Positions 1 to 5,951 of a stretch of 7,125 nucleotides of DNA are shown here, piece by piece. The stretch covers positions 1-7,125 of the forward strand of contig JAISVY010000091.1 in the NCBI GenBank assembly GCA_031271325.1, written 5' to 3'. Made by a program: the position numbers and the translations under genes. The notes beneath the pieces are model-generated. The model had not been told where the DNA came from and made no database searches. It saw nothing but the letters and a program-made list of their open reading frames with translations. The stretch's first letter is position 1. Each line of letters opens with the position of its first letter. This stretch comes from Oscillospiraceae bacterium (GTDB lineage Bacteria; Bacillota; Clostridia; Oscillospirales; UBA929).

Positions 1-2
1 CG

Positions 3-500
3 ACAAAGAGGGAAGGGTTTGAGCTGGACGAAATCTTCTGGTTCACCAATCGGAGAAAAGGTCATAAAAACGGAGTCAACACCTATGTGATGACGATGGT
101 GAGCCGGGAACCGCGACAACTCGTGGCGTTTGAAGTAGAGGAAAGCGTATGCGCCGAGCGCATACAGGCGATGGTAGACCGGTCGCCGGCGGCAAGGAAC
201 TACTATACCGATGGCGGGATGAGTTATCTGGATGTAAACTTTTGGGGCAGACACAGGCGCAACATTCACGACAAAAGGGATACGCACATCATCGAAGGCA
301 CCAACGCCGACCTTCGGCACTACATAGCGGGACTAAGGCGAAAGAGTCGCTGCTTTTTCAGAAGTCTGGAGACAATGAACGCGGTATTGACCTTGTTTAT
401 CAGCGCCTACAACCAATTCGGGGAAGCCAAACGGGTGTACAAAGAACGTCACCCGGACTGCGGGCGTGATTTCTCCTTCAACCACATCCAGTTTATCTAG
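3..500 (+). CDS. IS1-like DDE transposase, C-terminal part (5' end outside window)
   Basis: This frame is open from the left edge to TAG at 498-500 and gives 165 residues with no visible start. It would cut and join the DNA ends of an insertion sequence. The segment reads ELDEIFWF (catalytic Asp at nt 27-29), then YTDGG (Asp at nt 210-212), then HIIEGTNADLRHYI followed by GLRRKSRCFFRSLE (Glu at nt 294-296). That order and the IEG-N--LRH---RKS-CFS signature match the catalytic core of IS1-family transposases, so all three DDE residues are present. The helix-turn-helix/zinc-binding N-terminus expected upstream lies outside the window, so I cannot tell whether the gene is intact or made by frameshifting as in classical IS1. 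It sits upstream of the ICE genes in the same direction and is probably an independent insertion. Family assignment is from motif recall, not a search. Confidence 0.8.
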   Translation, partial: TKREGFELDEIFWFTNRRKGHKNGVNTYVMTMVSREPRQLVAFEVEESVCAERIQAMVDRSPAARNYYTDGGMSYLDVNFWGRHRRNIHDKRDTHIIEGTNADLRHYIAGLRRKSRCFFRSLETMNAVLTLFISAYNQFGEAKRVYKERHPDCGRDFSFNHIQFI

Positions 501-523
501 GGACATGCATTTGTCCACTCCCA

Positions 524-553
524 TGCGGCAGAAAGGTATTGCAAAATGCCGCA
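524..553. repeat. 7-bp perfect inverted repeat downstream of the transposase
   Basis: TGCGGCA at 524-530 is the exact reverse complement of TGCCGCA at 547-553, separated by 16 bases. CATG also flanks both outer sides (521-525 region and 554-558 region), with two extra bases on the right. It overlaps the TTGCAA hexamer at 539-544 of the candidate promoter. It could be an operator for that promoter or part of the insertion-sequence end. Confidence 0.4.
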
Positions 554-567
554 CCATGCTGTATAAT
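539..567 (+). promoter_or_regulatory. Candidate sigma-A-type promoter upstream of the small gene at 675
   Basis: TTGCAA at 539-544 (four of six matches to TTGACA) is followed by exactly 17 bases and then a perfect TATAAT at 562-567. Transcription would start near 573-575 and run through about 100 bases of leader to the GTG start at 675. An inverted repeat (524-553) lies over the -35 region. The predicted start falls inside the left arm of the hairpin at 568-597. A transcript from this promoter would therefore lack part of that stem, and the hairpin would mainly stop transcription arriving from upstream. Confidence 0.5.
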
Positions 568-609
568 GGAAACGCCCTTGAATTAAGGCGCGTTTCCTTT
601 TTTACTTTT
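568..609 (+). terminator. Intrinsic-terminator-like hairpin with T-run
   Basis: GGAAACGC (568-575) pairs with GCGTTTCC (590-597). The stem continues as CCTT (576-579) with AAGG (585-588) around a GAATT loop, with one bulged C at 589. Six T's follow directly (598-603), then ACTTTT. This is the strongest stem-loop plus U-tract in the window. It probably ends transcripts from the insertion sequence or upstream ICE genes, and it may also act as a leader element for the small gene downstream. Confidence 0.65.
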
Positions 610-674
610 CAGAGCGCGCCGCGGCGGTTAAGCTCTACCGCACATATTTTTATCGGAAAGAAGGGGATATCACA

Positions 675-962
675 GTGGAATTTGTACATGTGGAAGACGC
701 ACCTATGGATAAGGCGCTCACGGCGGAAATAATGAAAGCGTTCGCCGCCCTCGACAAAAATACCCCCAGCGATGAGGATGTGAATTACAAGCCTCTGTAC
801 TACGGATTGTTCAACGGTATCAGCGTGATCCTAAAGTCCAAAACCATTAACTACCAAGCCAAACTTGCCCTTGAAATGCTCCAATGCAAAACGGAGGAGT
901 ATTTCATGCAAGGGATCCCGCAGGGTTCCGAAATAAATTCCGCGAAACAGACCAGCATGTAA
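675..962 (+). CDS. Small hypothetical protein (95 aa) of the conjugative element
   Basis: I do not recognise a named family. The GTG start at 675 is chosen because AAGGGG at 661-666 sits 8 bases upstream; the next in-frame Met (residue 11, nt 705) has no comparable ribosome site. The product is soluble-looking, without a signal peptide or membrane segment. It appears mostly helical: an acidic first third (DKNTPSDEDVNYKPL), then LYYGLFNGISVILKS and a final amphipathic stretch ALEMLQCKTEEYFM. It ends at TAA 960-962. It is the first gene of the ICE block after the insertion sequence and lies upstream of the antirepressor-like gene, with a structured 146-base gap between them. Small helical proteins of this kind are common uncharacterised cargo in Clostridia ICEs, but any role here is unknown. 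Confidence 0.6.
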   Translation: MEFVHVEDAPMDKALTAEIMKAFAALDKNTPSDEDVNYKPLYYGLFNGISVILKSKTINYQAKLALEMLQCKTEEYFMQGIPQGSEINSAKQTSM

Positions 963-1014
963 CATCACACCCTGCCGATCACTTTATTTTACGTTTTCTT
1001 TGTTCACTTCACTC

Positions 1015-1055
1015 GCCTGCTCCCGTTCTGCGGTGGCAGGCACTTTTTTTGCCTG
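1015..1055 (+). promoter_or_regulatory. Leader with overlapping, mutually exclusive hairpins
   Basis: GCCTGC (1015-1020) pairs with GCAGGC (1036-1041) around 15 bases and is followed by AC and seven T's (1044-1050), a weak intrinsic-terminator layout. The same central segment, CAGGCA (1037-1042), can instead pair with TGCCTG (1050-1055), which places the T-run in the loop. Only one hairpin can form at a time. The region lies in the 5' leader of the antirepressor-like gene and could be an attenuator. However, the downstream arm is made after the T-run, so it would come late to block termination. Confidence 0.4.
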
Positions 1056-1064
1056 TGTTCCCGC

Positions 1065-1081
1065 GCCGCCGATAGGGCGGC
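1065..1081 (+). promoter_or_regulatory. GCCGCC/GGCGGC leader hairpin before the KilAC gene
   Basis: GCCGCC (1065-1070) pairs with GGCGGC (1076-1081) around the loop GATAG and is followed by TATTTTCAT and then the ribosome site AGGAG (1094-1098). A near copy of the whole arrangement (hairpin, TATTTT, AGGAGATG) precedes the methyltransferase gene at 3986-4020. Its closeness to the ribosome site suggests a role in translation or mRNA stability rather than termination. Confidence 0.45.
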
Positions 1082-1108
1082 TATTTTCATATGAGGAGAT
1101 GACCCCCC

Positions 1109-1873
1109 ATGAAAACCCAAATCCAGCAATTCCACAACAACGAGTTCGGCTCCATCGAAATCCTGATGATCGGCGACAAACTCTATTTCCCGGCAACCGA
1201 TTGCGCCGAAAAGCTCGGCTACAGCAAGCCGCATAACGCAGTATCACGGCATTGCCATGACTCCCTGAAACGGGGAGTCATCGACAGCCTTGGCAGAACG
1301 CAAGAAAAAATCTTCATCCCTGAAGGCGACCTATACCGCTTAATCATCCGCAGCAAACTCCCCACCGCCGAGCGATTCGAGCATTGGGTCTTTGACGAAG
1401 TCCTCCCCTGCATCCGTAAACACGGAGCCTATATCATCAGCGAGATTCTGGAGGAAGCGGCGAGGAATCAAAAGATTGCCATCGACCTGACCGCCAAGCT
1501 GCAAAGCGAGCGCGAGAAGACGGCGGCGCTGAAAGAGTACACGAAATCGATCGCGCCGAAGGCTCGCTACTGCGACCAAATCCTCCAGAGCAAGAACGCC
1601 GTCCCGGTCAGCGTCATCGCGAAAGACTACGGTATGGGCGCCGCCGCGTTCAATAAACTGCTGCACCACCTGCGGATCCAATACAAAACCGGCGACGCGT
1701 GGCTGCTGTACCAAACCTACGCGAAGAAGGGATACACCAAATCCCGGACGTATATGATTGGCGACGTTTTATCCGTGACACATACGTACTGGACGCAGAA
1801 AGGGCGGCGGTTCCTGTATGACTTTCTAAAAAACTGCGGGATTCTGCCGCTGGCGGAACGCCCGGCGGCGTAA
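1109..1873 (+). CDS. Phage-antirepressor-like protein, BRO-N and KilAC domains (254 aa)
   Basis: Residues about 8-105 resemble the BRO N-terminal DNA-binding domain (FGSIEILMIGDKLYFPATDCAEKLGYSKPHNAVSRHC, then FIPEGDLYRLIIRSKLPTAERFEHWVFDEVLP). Residues about 110-145 form a charged helical linker (EILEEAARNQKIAIDLTAKLQSEREKTA in two halves). Residues about 145-245 resemble the KilAC/ANT domain (APKARYCDQIL, SVIAKDYGMGAAAFNKLLHHL, then YTKSRTYMIG and WTQKGRRFLYDFL). This pairing is typical of phage Ant antirepressors, which bind and inactivate repressors; such genes are also carried on Clostridia ICEs. AGGAG at 1094-1098 lies 10 bases before the ATG. The stop is 16 bases before the next gene, so the two are probably co-transcribed. 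Its repressor target is not in the window. A direct DNA-binding regulatory role is equally possible. Confidence 0.85.
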   Translation: MKTQIQQFHNNEFGSIEILMIGDKLYFPATDCAEKLGYSKPHNAVSRHCHDSLKRGVIDSLGRTQEKIFIPEGDLYRLIIRSKLPTAERFEHWVFDEVLPCIRKHGAYIISEILEEAARNQKIAIDLTAKLQSEREKTAALKEYTKSIAPKARYCDQILQSKNAVPVSVIAKDYGMGAAAFNKLLHHLRIQYKTGDAWLLYQTYAKKGYTKSRTYMIGDVLSVTHTYWTQKGRRFLYDFLKNCGILPLAERPAA

Positions 1874-1889
1874 GGGGGAAGGTAGATAT

Positions 1890-3986
1890 ATGGCTGGTTT
1901 CACTGATAGAATCCAAGCGCTGATGAACGATTTTTATCATGAGCTGCAAAAGGATGAAAACAACGCCAAGAGCAAGTGGGATGTGCTTAAGGATTTCTCG
2001 GAGGCGCATCAGATCGCTGTGATGTTCGGCAACTTCAACTACCAAGTCGAAAACGGCGGTATCTCGCAATGGATATATAACGGGTACTACCATGACGACG
2101 CCGAAAAACTCACGGGTTATCTTGAGACAGTCGCGGATACCGATGAACGCTGCCGGATCATCCTTGACAGGATATACCAGATCGAACGATACGCGCGGGA
2201 GGTAAACTGTGACCGTTACGGTTATATAGATAATCCCGAAGAGAGCGGATTCATCGGAGACGCGATAGACTGCGACGCTTTTGATACATGGTACTATGAA
2301 CACTGCGGTAAGGAGGATTGGTGGGAGCTTGTTTGCGGGATTATCGAAACCGCGCCGCCCGTCGTCTCATTCGAAGAAAAGCCAAGCCCGGACGAGACAA
2401 TTGTCAATCGGGACGAGGGTATAAACGCAAACAAGCCTCTGCGTGTATACATTGAACACGCCGGAAAACCGCGCATCGGCGGTTTCACCATACCGCTTCC
2501 CGCGACGCCGGAGGAGATACAACCCTTCTTCGAAGACGCTGAGATTAAAAGCCCGCAGGACATCAAGATTTGGGAGGTTCGCTCAGACATAACCGGTATG
2601 GGCGACATCATCACGGAAGCTATACAGAAATCTGTGTCGCCGGATAGTCTGAACGAGCTGAACTATCTTGCCGCGAAGCTCGCGGCAATGGATCCGAATG
2701 CGTTTGAGATTTTTGCCGCCGCTGCGGAAGCGAAGCGTCATTGTGGCAGTGTGGCAGAACTGATCAACATTACGGAAAATCTCGGATGCTTCGATTTACA
2801 GCCGGCTTTCAGCGCGGAACAGTACGGTGAATTTCTGATTGACATGGATTATGACACCTGCGTCGTTGTCGACCGCCTTAAGCAATCAAAGGATCCCGCG
2901 GAACGCCTGCTTTTCAAGTTTATCAGCCGTTTGGAGGGCGCGGTCGACAGTGAGAAGTACGGATATAACGCAGCGAAGGAGGAAGACGGTGTTTTCACGG
3001 AGCGCGGATATCTAACAGAAAATGAGAACGATTTCAAGACCGTCTATTGCGGATCGGAGGGTGTCCCCGCCGAGTATATCCTGACGGTTGCGCTGCCCGA
3101 CCATGAAAAACTCGTCATGGTTACAGGCGCGGACTTACCCACGCTTCTTACGGAACTGCACGCGCTCGGCGGCGACCATATGCGCGATGTGAAACACAAT
3201 ATCCGGCTCCTTACCGAAGGCGGGGATGTTTTCCTTCTGTTGGTCGCCCCGGATCGCCTGACCGTAACGCCCGCCGATATCGCGTTCCGGAAGGATACAG
3301 ACGATTATCTGGTATGGGTAAGCATGAACCCACCGCCGGGCAGCCGGACGTTTGTGGTGTCTGTTACGGATCGGGAGAACGACCAAATCACAGGCAACCT
3401 CAGCGAAACCGATTTAAAGGCTATACAAAACTTCATAACGAGGTTCAGCATCTCCTTTGATTACATCGACGCCGAAATGAAAGACGGCTCAACGCGCCAG
3501 ATATCCCGTGACGAGTGGAACAAGATGGAACTCATTGACCGCGATCAGATGCATCGCTGGACGACGCACTATACCCCCGAAGACGAAACCCGGCTTGCGA
3601 TATGCCTTGATGCATTCCGCGATTTGGTTACGGAAAACCGTCAGCCCGTCACAACGGATGAACTGCTTTCACAGTTGAATGCTCCCTTCATGGCGCGCGC
3701 GAATCACCCGCAGCCCGATATGCTTCGGCTTTCGCCGGAAGCGGCGAAGGAGATATTGGTTCAGAATACCGCATCGGTTTATAGGCTTATGGACGATAAG
3801 CCGGAGAAACTCTCGCCGATGGACGCGGTAAAGACAGGGCTTAATTATTTGGTAAACCGGGAGTTTGCCATCCGGCGTGAGGATTTACCCAGTGTAGAAC
3901 AGTGGGCGCGCCGAAGCGCCGAGGCCATACTCCGGCAAACAGAGCGCGAGGAGAAAGACCGAAGCAAAAACCCGGTACATGATTAA
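1890..3986 (+). CDS. Multidomain antirestriction protein: DMP19/DUF4375-like + ArdA-like + unknown C-terminus (698 aa)
   Basis: Start ATG 1890 follows GGGGGAAGG at 1874-1882. Residues about 1-150 resemble DMP19/DUF4375 proteins, with the signature QVENGGISQWIYNGYY. They are strongly acidic, by hand count about 32 Asp/Glu against 13 Lys/Arg, as expected of a DNA mimic. A Pro/Glu-rich linker follows. Residues about 184-325 resemble ArdA antirestriction proteins: LRVYIEHAGKPRIGGFTIPLP opens the domain, SLNELNYLAAKL lies near 253-264 and LINITENLGCFDL near 291-303. ArdA mimics bent B-DNA and blocks type I restriction enzymes. Residues about 330-698 are unassigned: a beta-rich stretch (EYILTVALPDHEKLVMVTGADLP in two halves) and a helical, charged tail. 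ArdA alone is usually about 165-180 residues, so this is an unusual fusion. No membrane segment or signal peptide is seen. The ArdA call is firmer than the DMP19 call. Confidence 0.75.
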   Translation: MAGFTDRIQALMNDFYHELQKDENNAKSKWDVLKDFSEAHQIAVMFGNFNYQVENGGISQWIYNGYYHDDAEKLTGYLETVADTDERCRIILDRIYQIERYAREVNCDRYGYIDNPEESGFIGDAIDCDAFDTWYYEHCGKEDWWELVCGIIETAPPVVSFEEKPSPDETIVNRDEGINANKPLRVYIEHAGKPRIGGFTIPLPATPEEIQPFFEDAEIKSPQDIKIWEVRSDITGMGDIITEAIQKSVSPDSLNELNYLAAKLAAMDPNAFEIFAAAAEAKRHCGSVAELINITENLGCFDLQPAFSAEQYGEFLIDMDYDTCVVVDRLKQSKDPAERLLFKFISRLEGAVDSEKYGYNAAKEEDGVFTERGYLTENENDFKTVYCGSEGVPAEYILTVALPDHEKLVMVTGADLPTLLTELHALGGDHMRDVKHNIRLLTEGGDVFLLLVAPDRLTVTPADIAFRKDTDDYLVWVSMNPPPGSRTFVVSVTDRENDQITGNLSETDLKAIQNFITRFSISFDYIDAEMKDGSTRQISRDEWNKMELIDRDQMHRWTTHYTPEDETRLAICLDAFRDLVTENRQPVTTDELLSQLNAPFMARANHPQPDMLRLSPEAAKEILVQNTASVYRLMDDKPEKLSPMDAVKTGLNYLVNREFAIRREDLPSVEQWARRSAEAILRQTEREEKDRSKNPVHD

Positions 3987-4017
3987 CCGCCTGTGTTGGG
4001 CGGTATTTTATAAGGAG
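3986..4017 (+). promoter_or_regulatory. ACCGCC/GGCGGT leader hairpin and ribosome site before the methyltransferase
   Basis: ACCGCC (3986-3991, starting in the stop codon of the upstream gene) pairs with GGCGGT (3999-4004) around the loop TGTGTTG. ATTTTAT follows, then AAGGAG (4012-4017), 8 bases before ATG 4026. The pattern repeats the one at 1065-1098. The short T-run makes a strong terminator unlikely, so read-through into the methyltransferase gene is expected. Confidence 0.45.
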
Positions 4018-4025
4018 ATGCTACC

Positions 4026-4778
4026 ATGAAACACACCATTGACCACAGCTTTACCGGCGCGGAGATTATACAGGGCGATCTCCTGCGCGTACTGCCGTCG
4101 TTCCCGGACGGGCTGTTCGGCGGGATCCTCTGCGATCCGCCTTACGCTTCCGGCGCGGCGGACCAAAACGCAAAGCAGAAATCCACAGCAGCGAAATACT
4201 CCAGCGCCAAAATGAACAATCCCCTCCCGGACTTCGAGGGGGACGCGAAGGATCAACGGTCTTGGACGCGCTGGATGGCAGAATGGCTGAGTGAGGCGCG
4301 GCGCGTATCGAAAGAAGGCGCGCCGATCTGTATGTTTATCGATTGGCGTCAGTTGCCGTCCATGACAGACGCGCTTCAATGGGCGGGATGGCTCTGGCGC
4401 GGGTCATTGGTATGGGATAAGCTGAACAGCCGCCCGCAGATGGGACGCTTCCGCCAGCAAGCCGAGTTCATCGTATGGGGATCGAACGGACATATGCCGC
4501 GGGATCGCGAGGCTCCCGTTCTGCCCGGCGTATTCCGCGAGTCCATGCCCGCGCTGGTGAAACGCATCCATCAGACCGAGAAACCGCTGGGCGTCATGCG
4601 CGAGCTTGTGCGGATCGTAGAACCGGGCGGTATCATCCTTGATCCGTTCGCCGGAGCGGGTACGACGGTATTGGCGGCGAAGTTGGAAGGATACCCCGCC
4701 GTGGGTATCGAGCTGTCCCGCCACTATGCCAAAGCGGCGCGGGAGCGCGTCTTGGCGGAAGAGGAAGACGCGGCTTAA
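4026..4778 (+). CDS. Solitary site-specific DNA methyltransferase, beta class (250 aa)
   Basis: It transfers a methyl group from S-adenosylmethionine to an exocyclic amino group of adenine (N6) or cytosine (N4). The catalytic motif IV CDPPYASG is near the N-terminus (D37-Y40). The AdoMet-binding motif I DPFAGAGTT is near the C-terminus (206-214), just after HQTEKPLGVMRELVRIVEPGG. The order IV, target-recognition region, X, I defines the beta class. DPPY favours adenine-N6, but N4-cytosine cannot be excluded. Length fits a complete small enzyme. No restriction endonuclease gene is next to it, so it is an orphan modification gene. Lying between the antirestriction fusion and the conjugation genes, it probably protects transferred DNA or alters host regulation. 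AAGGAG 8 bases upstream supports the start. The recognition sequence cannot be read from the protein. Confidence 0.9.
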   Translation: MKHTIDHSFTGAEIIQGDLLRVLPSFPDGLFGGILCDPPYASGAADQNAKQKSTAAKYSSAKMNNPLPDFEGDAKDQRSWTRWMAEWLSEARRVSKEGAPICMFIDWRQLPSMTDALQWAGWLWRGSLVWDKLNSRPQMGRFRQQAEFIVWGSNGHMPRDREAPVLPGVFRESMPALVKRIHQTEKPLGVMRELVRIVEPGGIILDPFAGAGTTVLAAKLEGYPAVGIELSRHYAKAARERVLAEEEDAA

Positions 4779-4821
4779 TTATCCGGCGAAAGCAAATAAG
4801 AAAGCGCCAAGCCGGAACGCG

Positions 4822-4885
4822 AGGGTAGATACTTTGTTTTGAACTGTACCCTAATCTCCCCCTGTCGAGGACAGTGTACCTTATC
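4822..4885 (+). promoter_or_regulatory. Repeat-bearing intergenic region upstream of pcfB
   Basis: The 143-base gap between the methyltransferase and pcfB holds AGGGTA (4822-4827) with its inverted copy TACCCT (4847-4852). It also holds a direct repeat TGTACC-TA at 4845-4853 and 4875-4883, exactly 30 bases apart, and a small hairpin CTGTC-GAG-GACAG at 4862-4874. No gene or clear promoter is seen. Spaced repeats next to relaxosome genes could be an operator or part of a transfer origin, but nothing here proves either. Confidence 0.3.
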
Positions 4886-4921
4886 GCAGCAGAAAAAAAG
4901 ACCCGAAGTAGGTGGTAAATA

Positions 4922-5395
4922 TTGCAGGAAGAGCTTGAAAACAGGAGCGTCGTCCTCACGACGCGCGCCGCGAAGATCACGGCGCGGACACTGGCGAAGA
5001 TGATGGAAGCCGCTCTGCGGAAGATGCGGCAGCGAGATAGAACGGTAAAACCCGGCAGGCAATCACTTAAACAGCTTTCACAGGGCGGTTCGCTGTCCAG
5101 CATTGAGGTTACCGAGGGCAACATCAAAGCGTTTGAGCCGGTGGCGCGTAAATACGGCGTCAATTACGATTTGAAGAAGGATTCGTCAACCGATCCCCCG
5201 CGATGGCTGGTGTTCTTCCGGGCGAAGGATACGGACGCCATGACCGCCGCGTTTACGGAGTTTAACACGAAGATGGTGAAACGCGCCACCGATAAGCCCT
5301 CCACGCGGGCAGCTATGCGTCAGCATGAGGAAAACATCCGGAAACCTGTGCGCAACAGAGTCAGGCATAAACGTAAGGATGGTCCCGAACGATGA
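4922..5395 (+). CDS. pcfB: PcfB family (DUF3801) conjugation accessory protein (157 aa)
   Basis: PcfB-family proteins help the relaxase-DNA complex dock on the coupling protein in Gram-positive conjugation, as known for plasmid pCF10. The sequence shows the family pattern: an N-terminal helix VVLTTRAAKITARTLAKMMEAAL, a basic linker, GRQSLKQLSQGG, then SSIEVTEGNIKAFEPVARKYGV and PPRWLVFFRAKDTDAMTAAF, with a very basic tail ending at 157. The start is TTG at 4922, supported by AGGTGG at 4910-4915 six bases upstream and by the family's usual MQEE-type beginning; no ATG fits as well. Its stop overlaps the virD4 start (ATGA, 5392-5395), so the two are translationally coupled. That pairing with a VirD4 gene is the standard arrangement and strengthens both calls. 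The length looks normal, so this gene appears intact. Confidence 0.9.
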   Translation: MQEELENRSVVLTTRAAKITARTLAKMMEAALRKMRQRDRTVKPGRQSLKQLSQGGSLSSIEVTEGNIKAFEPVARKYGVNYDLKKDSSTDPPRWLVFFRAKDTDAMTAAFTEFNTKMVKRATDKPSTRAAMRQHEENIRKPVRNRVRHKRKDGPER

Positions 5396-5943
5396 AGAGC
5401 GCGTTCCTCAAAAAGTACATAGTTCCCTATCTGCCCTACGCGCTGATCTTTTTGCTTATGAATAAACTCGGCGAAGCGTACCGGCTTGCTTACGGAAGGA
5501 ACGCTCTGCAGAAGCTCATCCACAGCATGGCGACGCTGGGAACGGCGATGTCGAATCCGGTGCCGTCTTTCTGTTCTTTTGATCTGATGATAGGTTTGGT
5601 GGGGACGGTTATCGTGTTTACGATTGTCTGCGCCAAAAAGAAAAAAGCGAAGAAGTACCGAAAGGACGTGGAGTACGGGAGCGCCCGGTGGGGGAAGCCG
5701 GAGGACATCAAGCCCTTCATGGACGCAAACCCCAATAACAACATCATCCTTACGGCGACCGAAGGGCTTACCATGAACCCCCGCCCTACGGATTCCAAGT
5801 ACGCGCGGAATAAGAACATGCTCGTGATCGGCGGCTCCGGTTCCGGCAAAACGCGCTTTATTCTGAAGCCGAATCTGATGCAGTGCCGCTCGAAGGACTA
5901 TCCTGTTTCCTTCGTGGTGACAGACCCAAAAGGGTATGTATGA
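5392..5943 (+). CDS. virD4: VirD4/TraG-type coupling protein, interrupted after the DPKG motif (183 aa)
   Basis: Type IV coupling proteins are membrane ATPases that bring the relaxase-DNA complex to the secretion channel. Here residues about 10-24 and 65-81 form two membrane segments, followed by the basic stretch KKKKAKKYRK. YGSARWGKPEDIKPF leads into the ATPase domain, with Walker A GGSGSGKT at 147-154 and then VVTDPKG at 175-181. The frame then ends GYV and TGA. Family members are about 600 residues and continue for roughly another 400 residues past DPKG, including Walker B and the rest of the motor. The truncated product should therefore be inactive. The break coincides with the leader of the serine recombinase gene, so insertion is the likely cause, not a point mutation. 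The rest of virD4 is expected beyond the right end of the inserted element, outside the window. Confidence 0.9.
   Translation: MKSAFLKKYIVPYLPYALIFLLMNKLGEAYRLAYGRNALQKLIHSMATLGTAMSNPVPSFCSFDLMIGLVGTVIVFTIVCAKKKKAKKYRKDVEYGSARWGKPEDIKPFMDANPNNNIILTATEGLTMNPRPTDSKYARNKNMLVIGGSGSGKTRFILKPNLMQCRSKDYPVSFVVTDPKGYV
5920..5939. other. Candidate attachment-site core: imperfect 20-bp dyad at the virD4 junction
   Basis: ACAGACCC (5920-5927) and GGGTATGT (5932-5939) are mirror-complementary at seven of eight positions around AAAA (5928-5931). The dyad covers the codons for Asp-Pro-Lys-Gly and straddles the point where virD4 similarity ends. Large serine recombinases use short, imperfectly symmetric sites with a two-base crossover. 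The symmetry centre falls in the AAA lysine codon. The other element end is outside the window, so the crossover base pair cannot be fixed. Confidence 0.4.
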
Positions 5944-5951
5944 TAAGGACA

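Larger units (their letters stand above)
1..560 (+). mobile_element. Right-hand part of an IS1-like insertion sequence (right boundary approximate)
   Basis: The DDE transposase frame at 3-500 implies an insertion sequence whose left end is outside the window. The right end should lie a short distance after the stop codon. Two short palindromes occur there: GGACA/TGTCC at 501-505 and 512-516, and TGCGGCA/TGCCGCA at 524-530 and 547-553. Without the left terminal repeat or target duplication, the exact edge cannot be set. 560 is a guess based on where these palindromes end and promoter/terminator-like sequence begins. Confidence 0.45.

Noticed and set aside
501..516. GGACA/TGTCC palindrome right after the transposase stop as a terminator
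   Set aside because: It has only a five-base stem with no T-run; it may belong to the insertion-sequence end but is not a supported terminator.
1650..2303. Long minus-strand open frame opposite the end of the KilAC gene and the start of the antirestriction gene
   Set aside because: It spans two well-supported plus-strand genes and their gap, has no recognisable domain, and has no credible ribosome site.
4782..4816. TCCGGC/GCCGGA inverted repeat after the methyltransferase as a terminator
   Set aside because: The loop is 23 bases and no T-run follows, so it lacks the features of an intrinsic terminator.
4633..5163. Minus-strand open frame of 176 residues across the methyltransferase end and pcfB
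   Set aside because: Its composition is Arg/Ser/Leu-rich without a motif, and it overlaps two recognised genes on the other strand.
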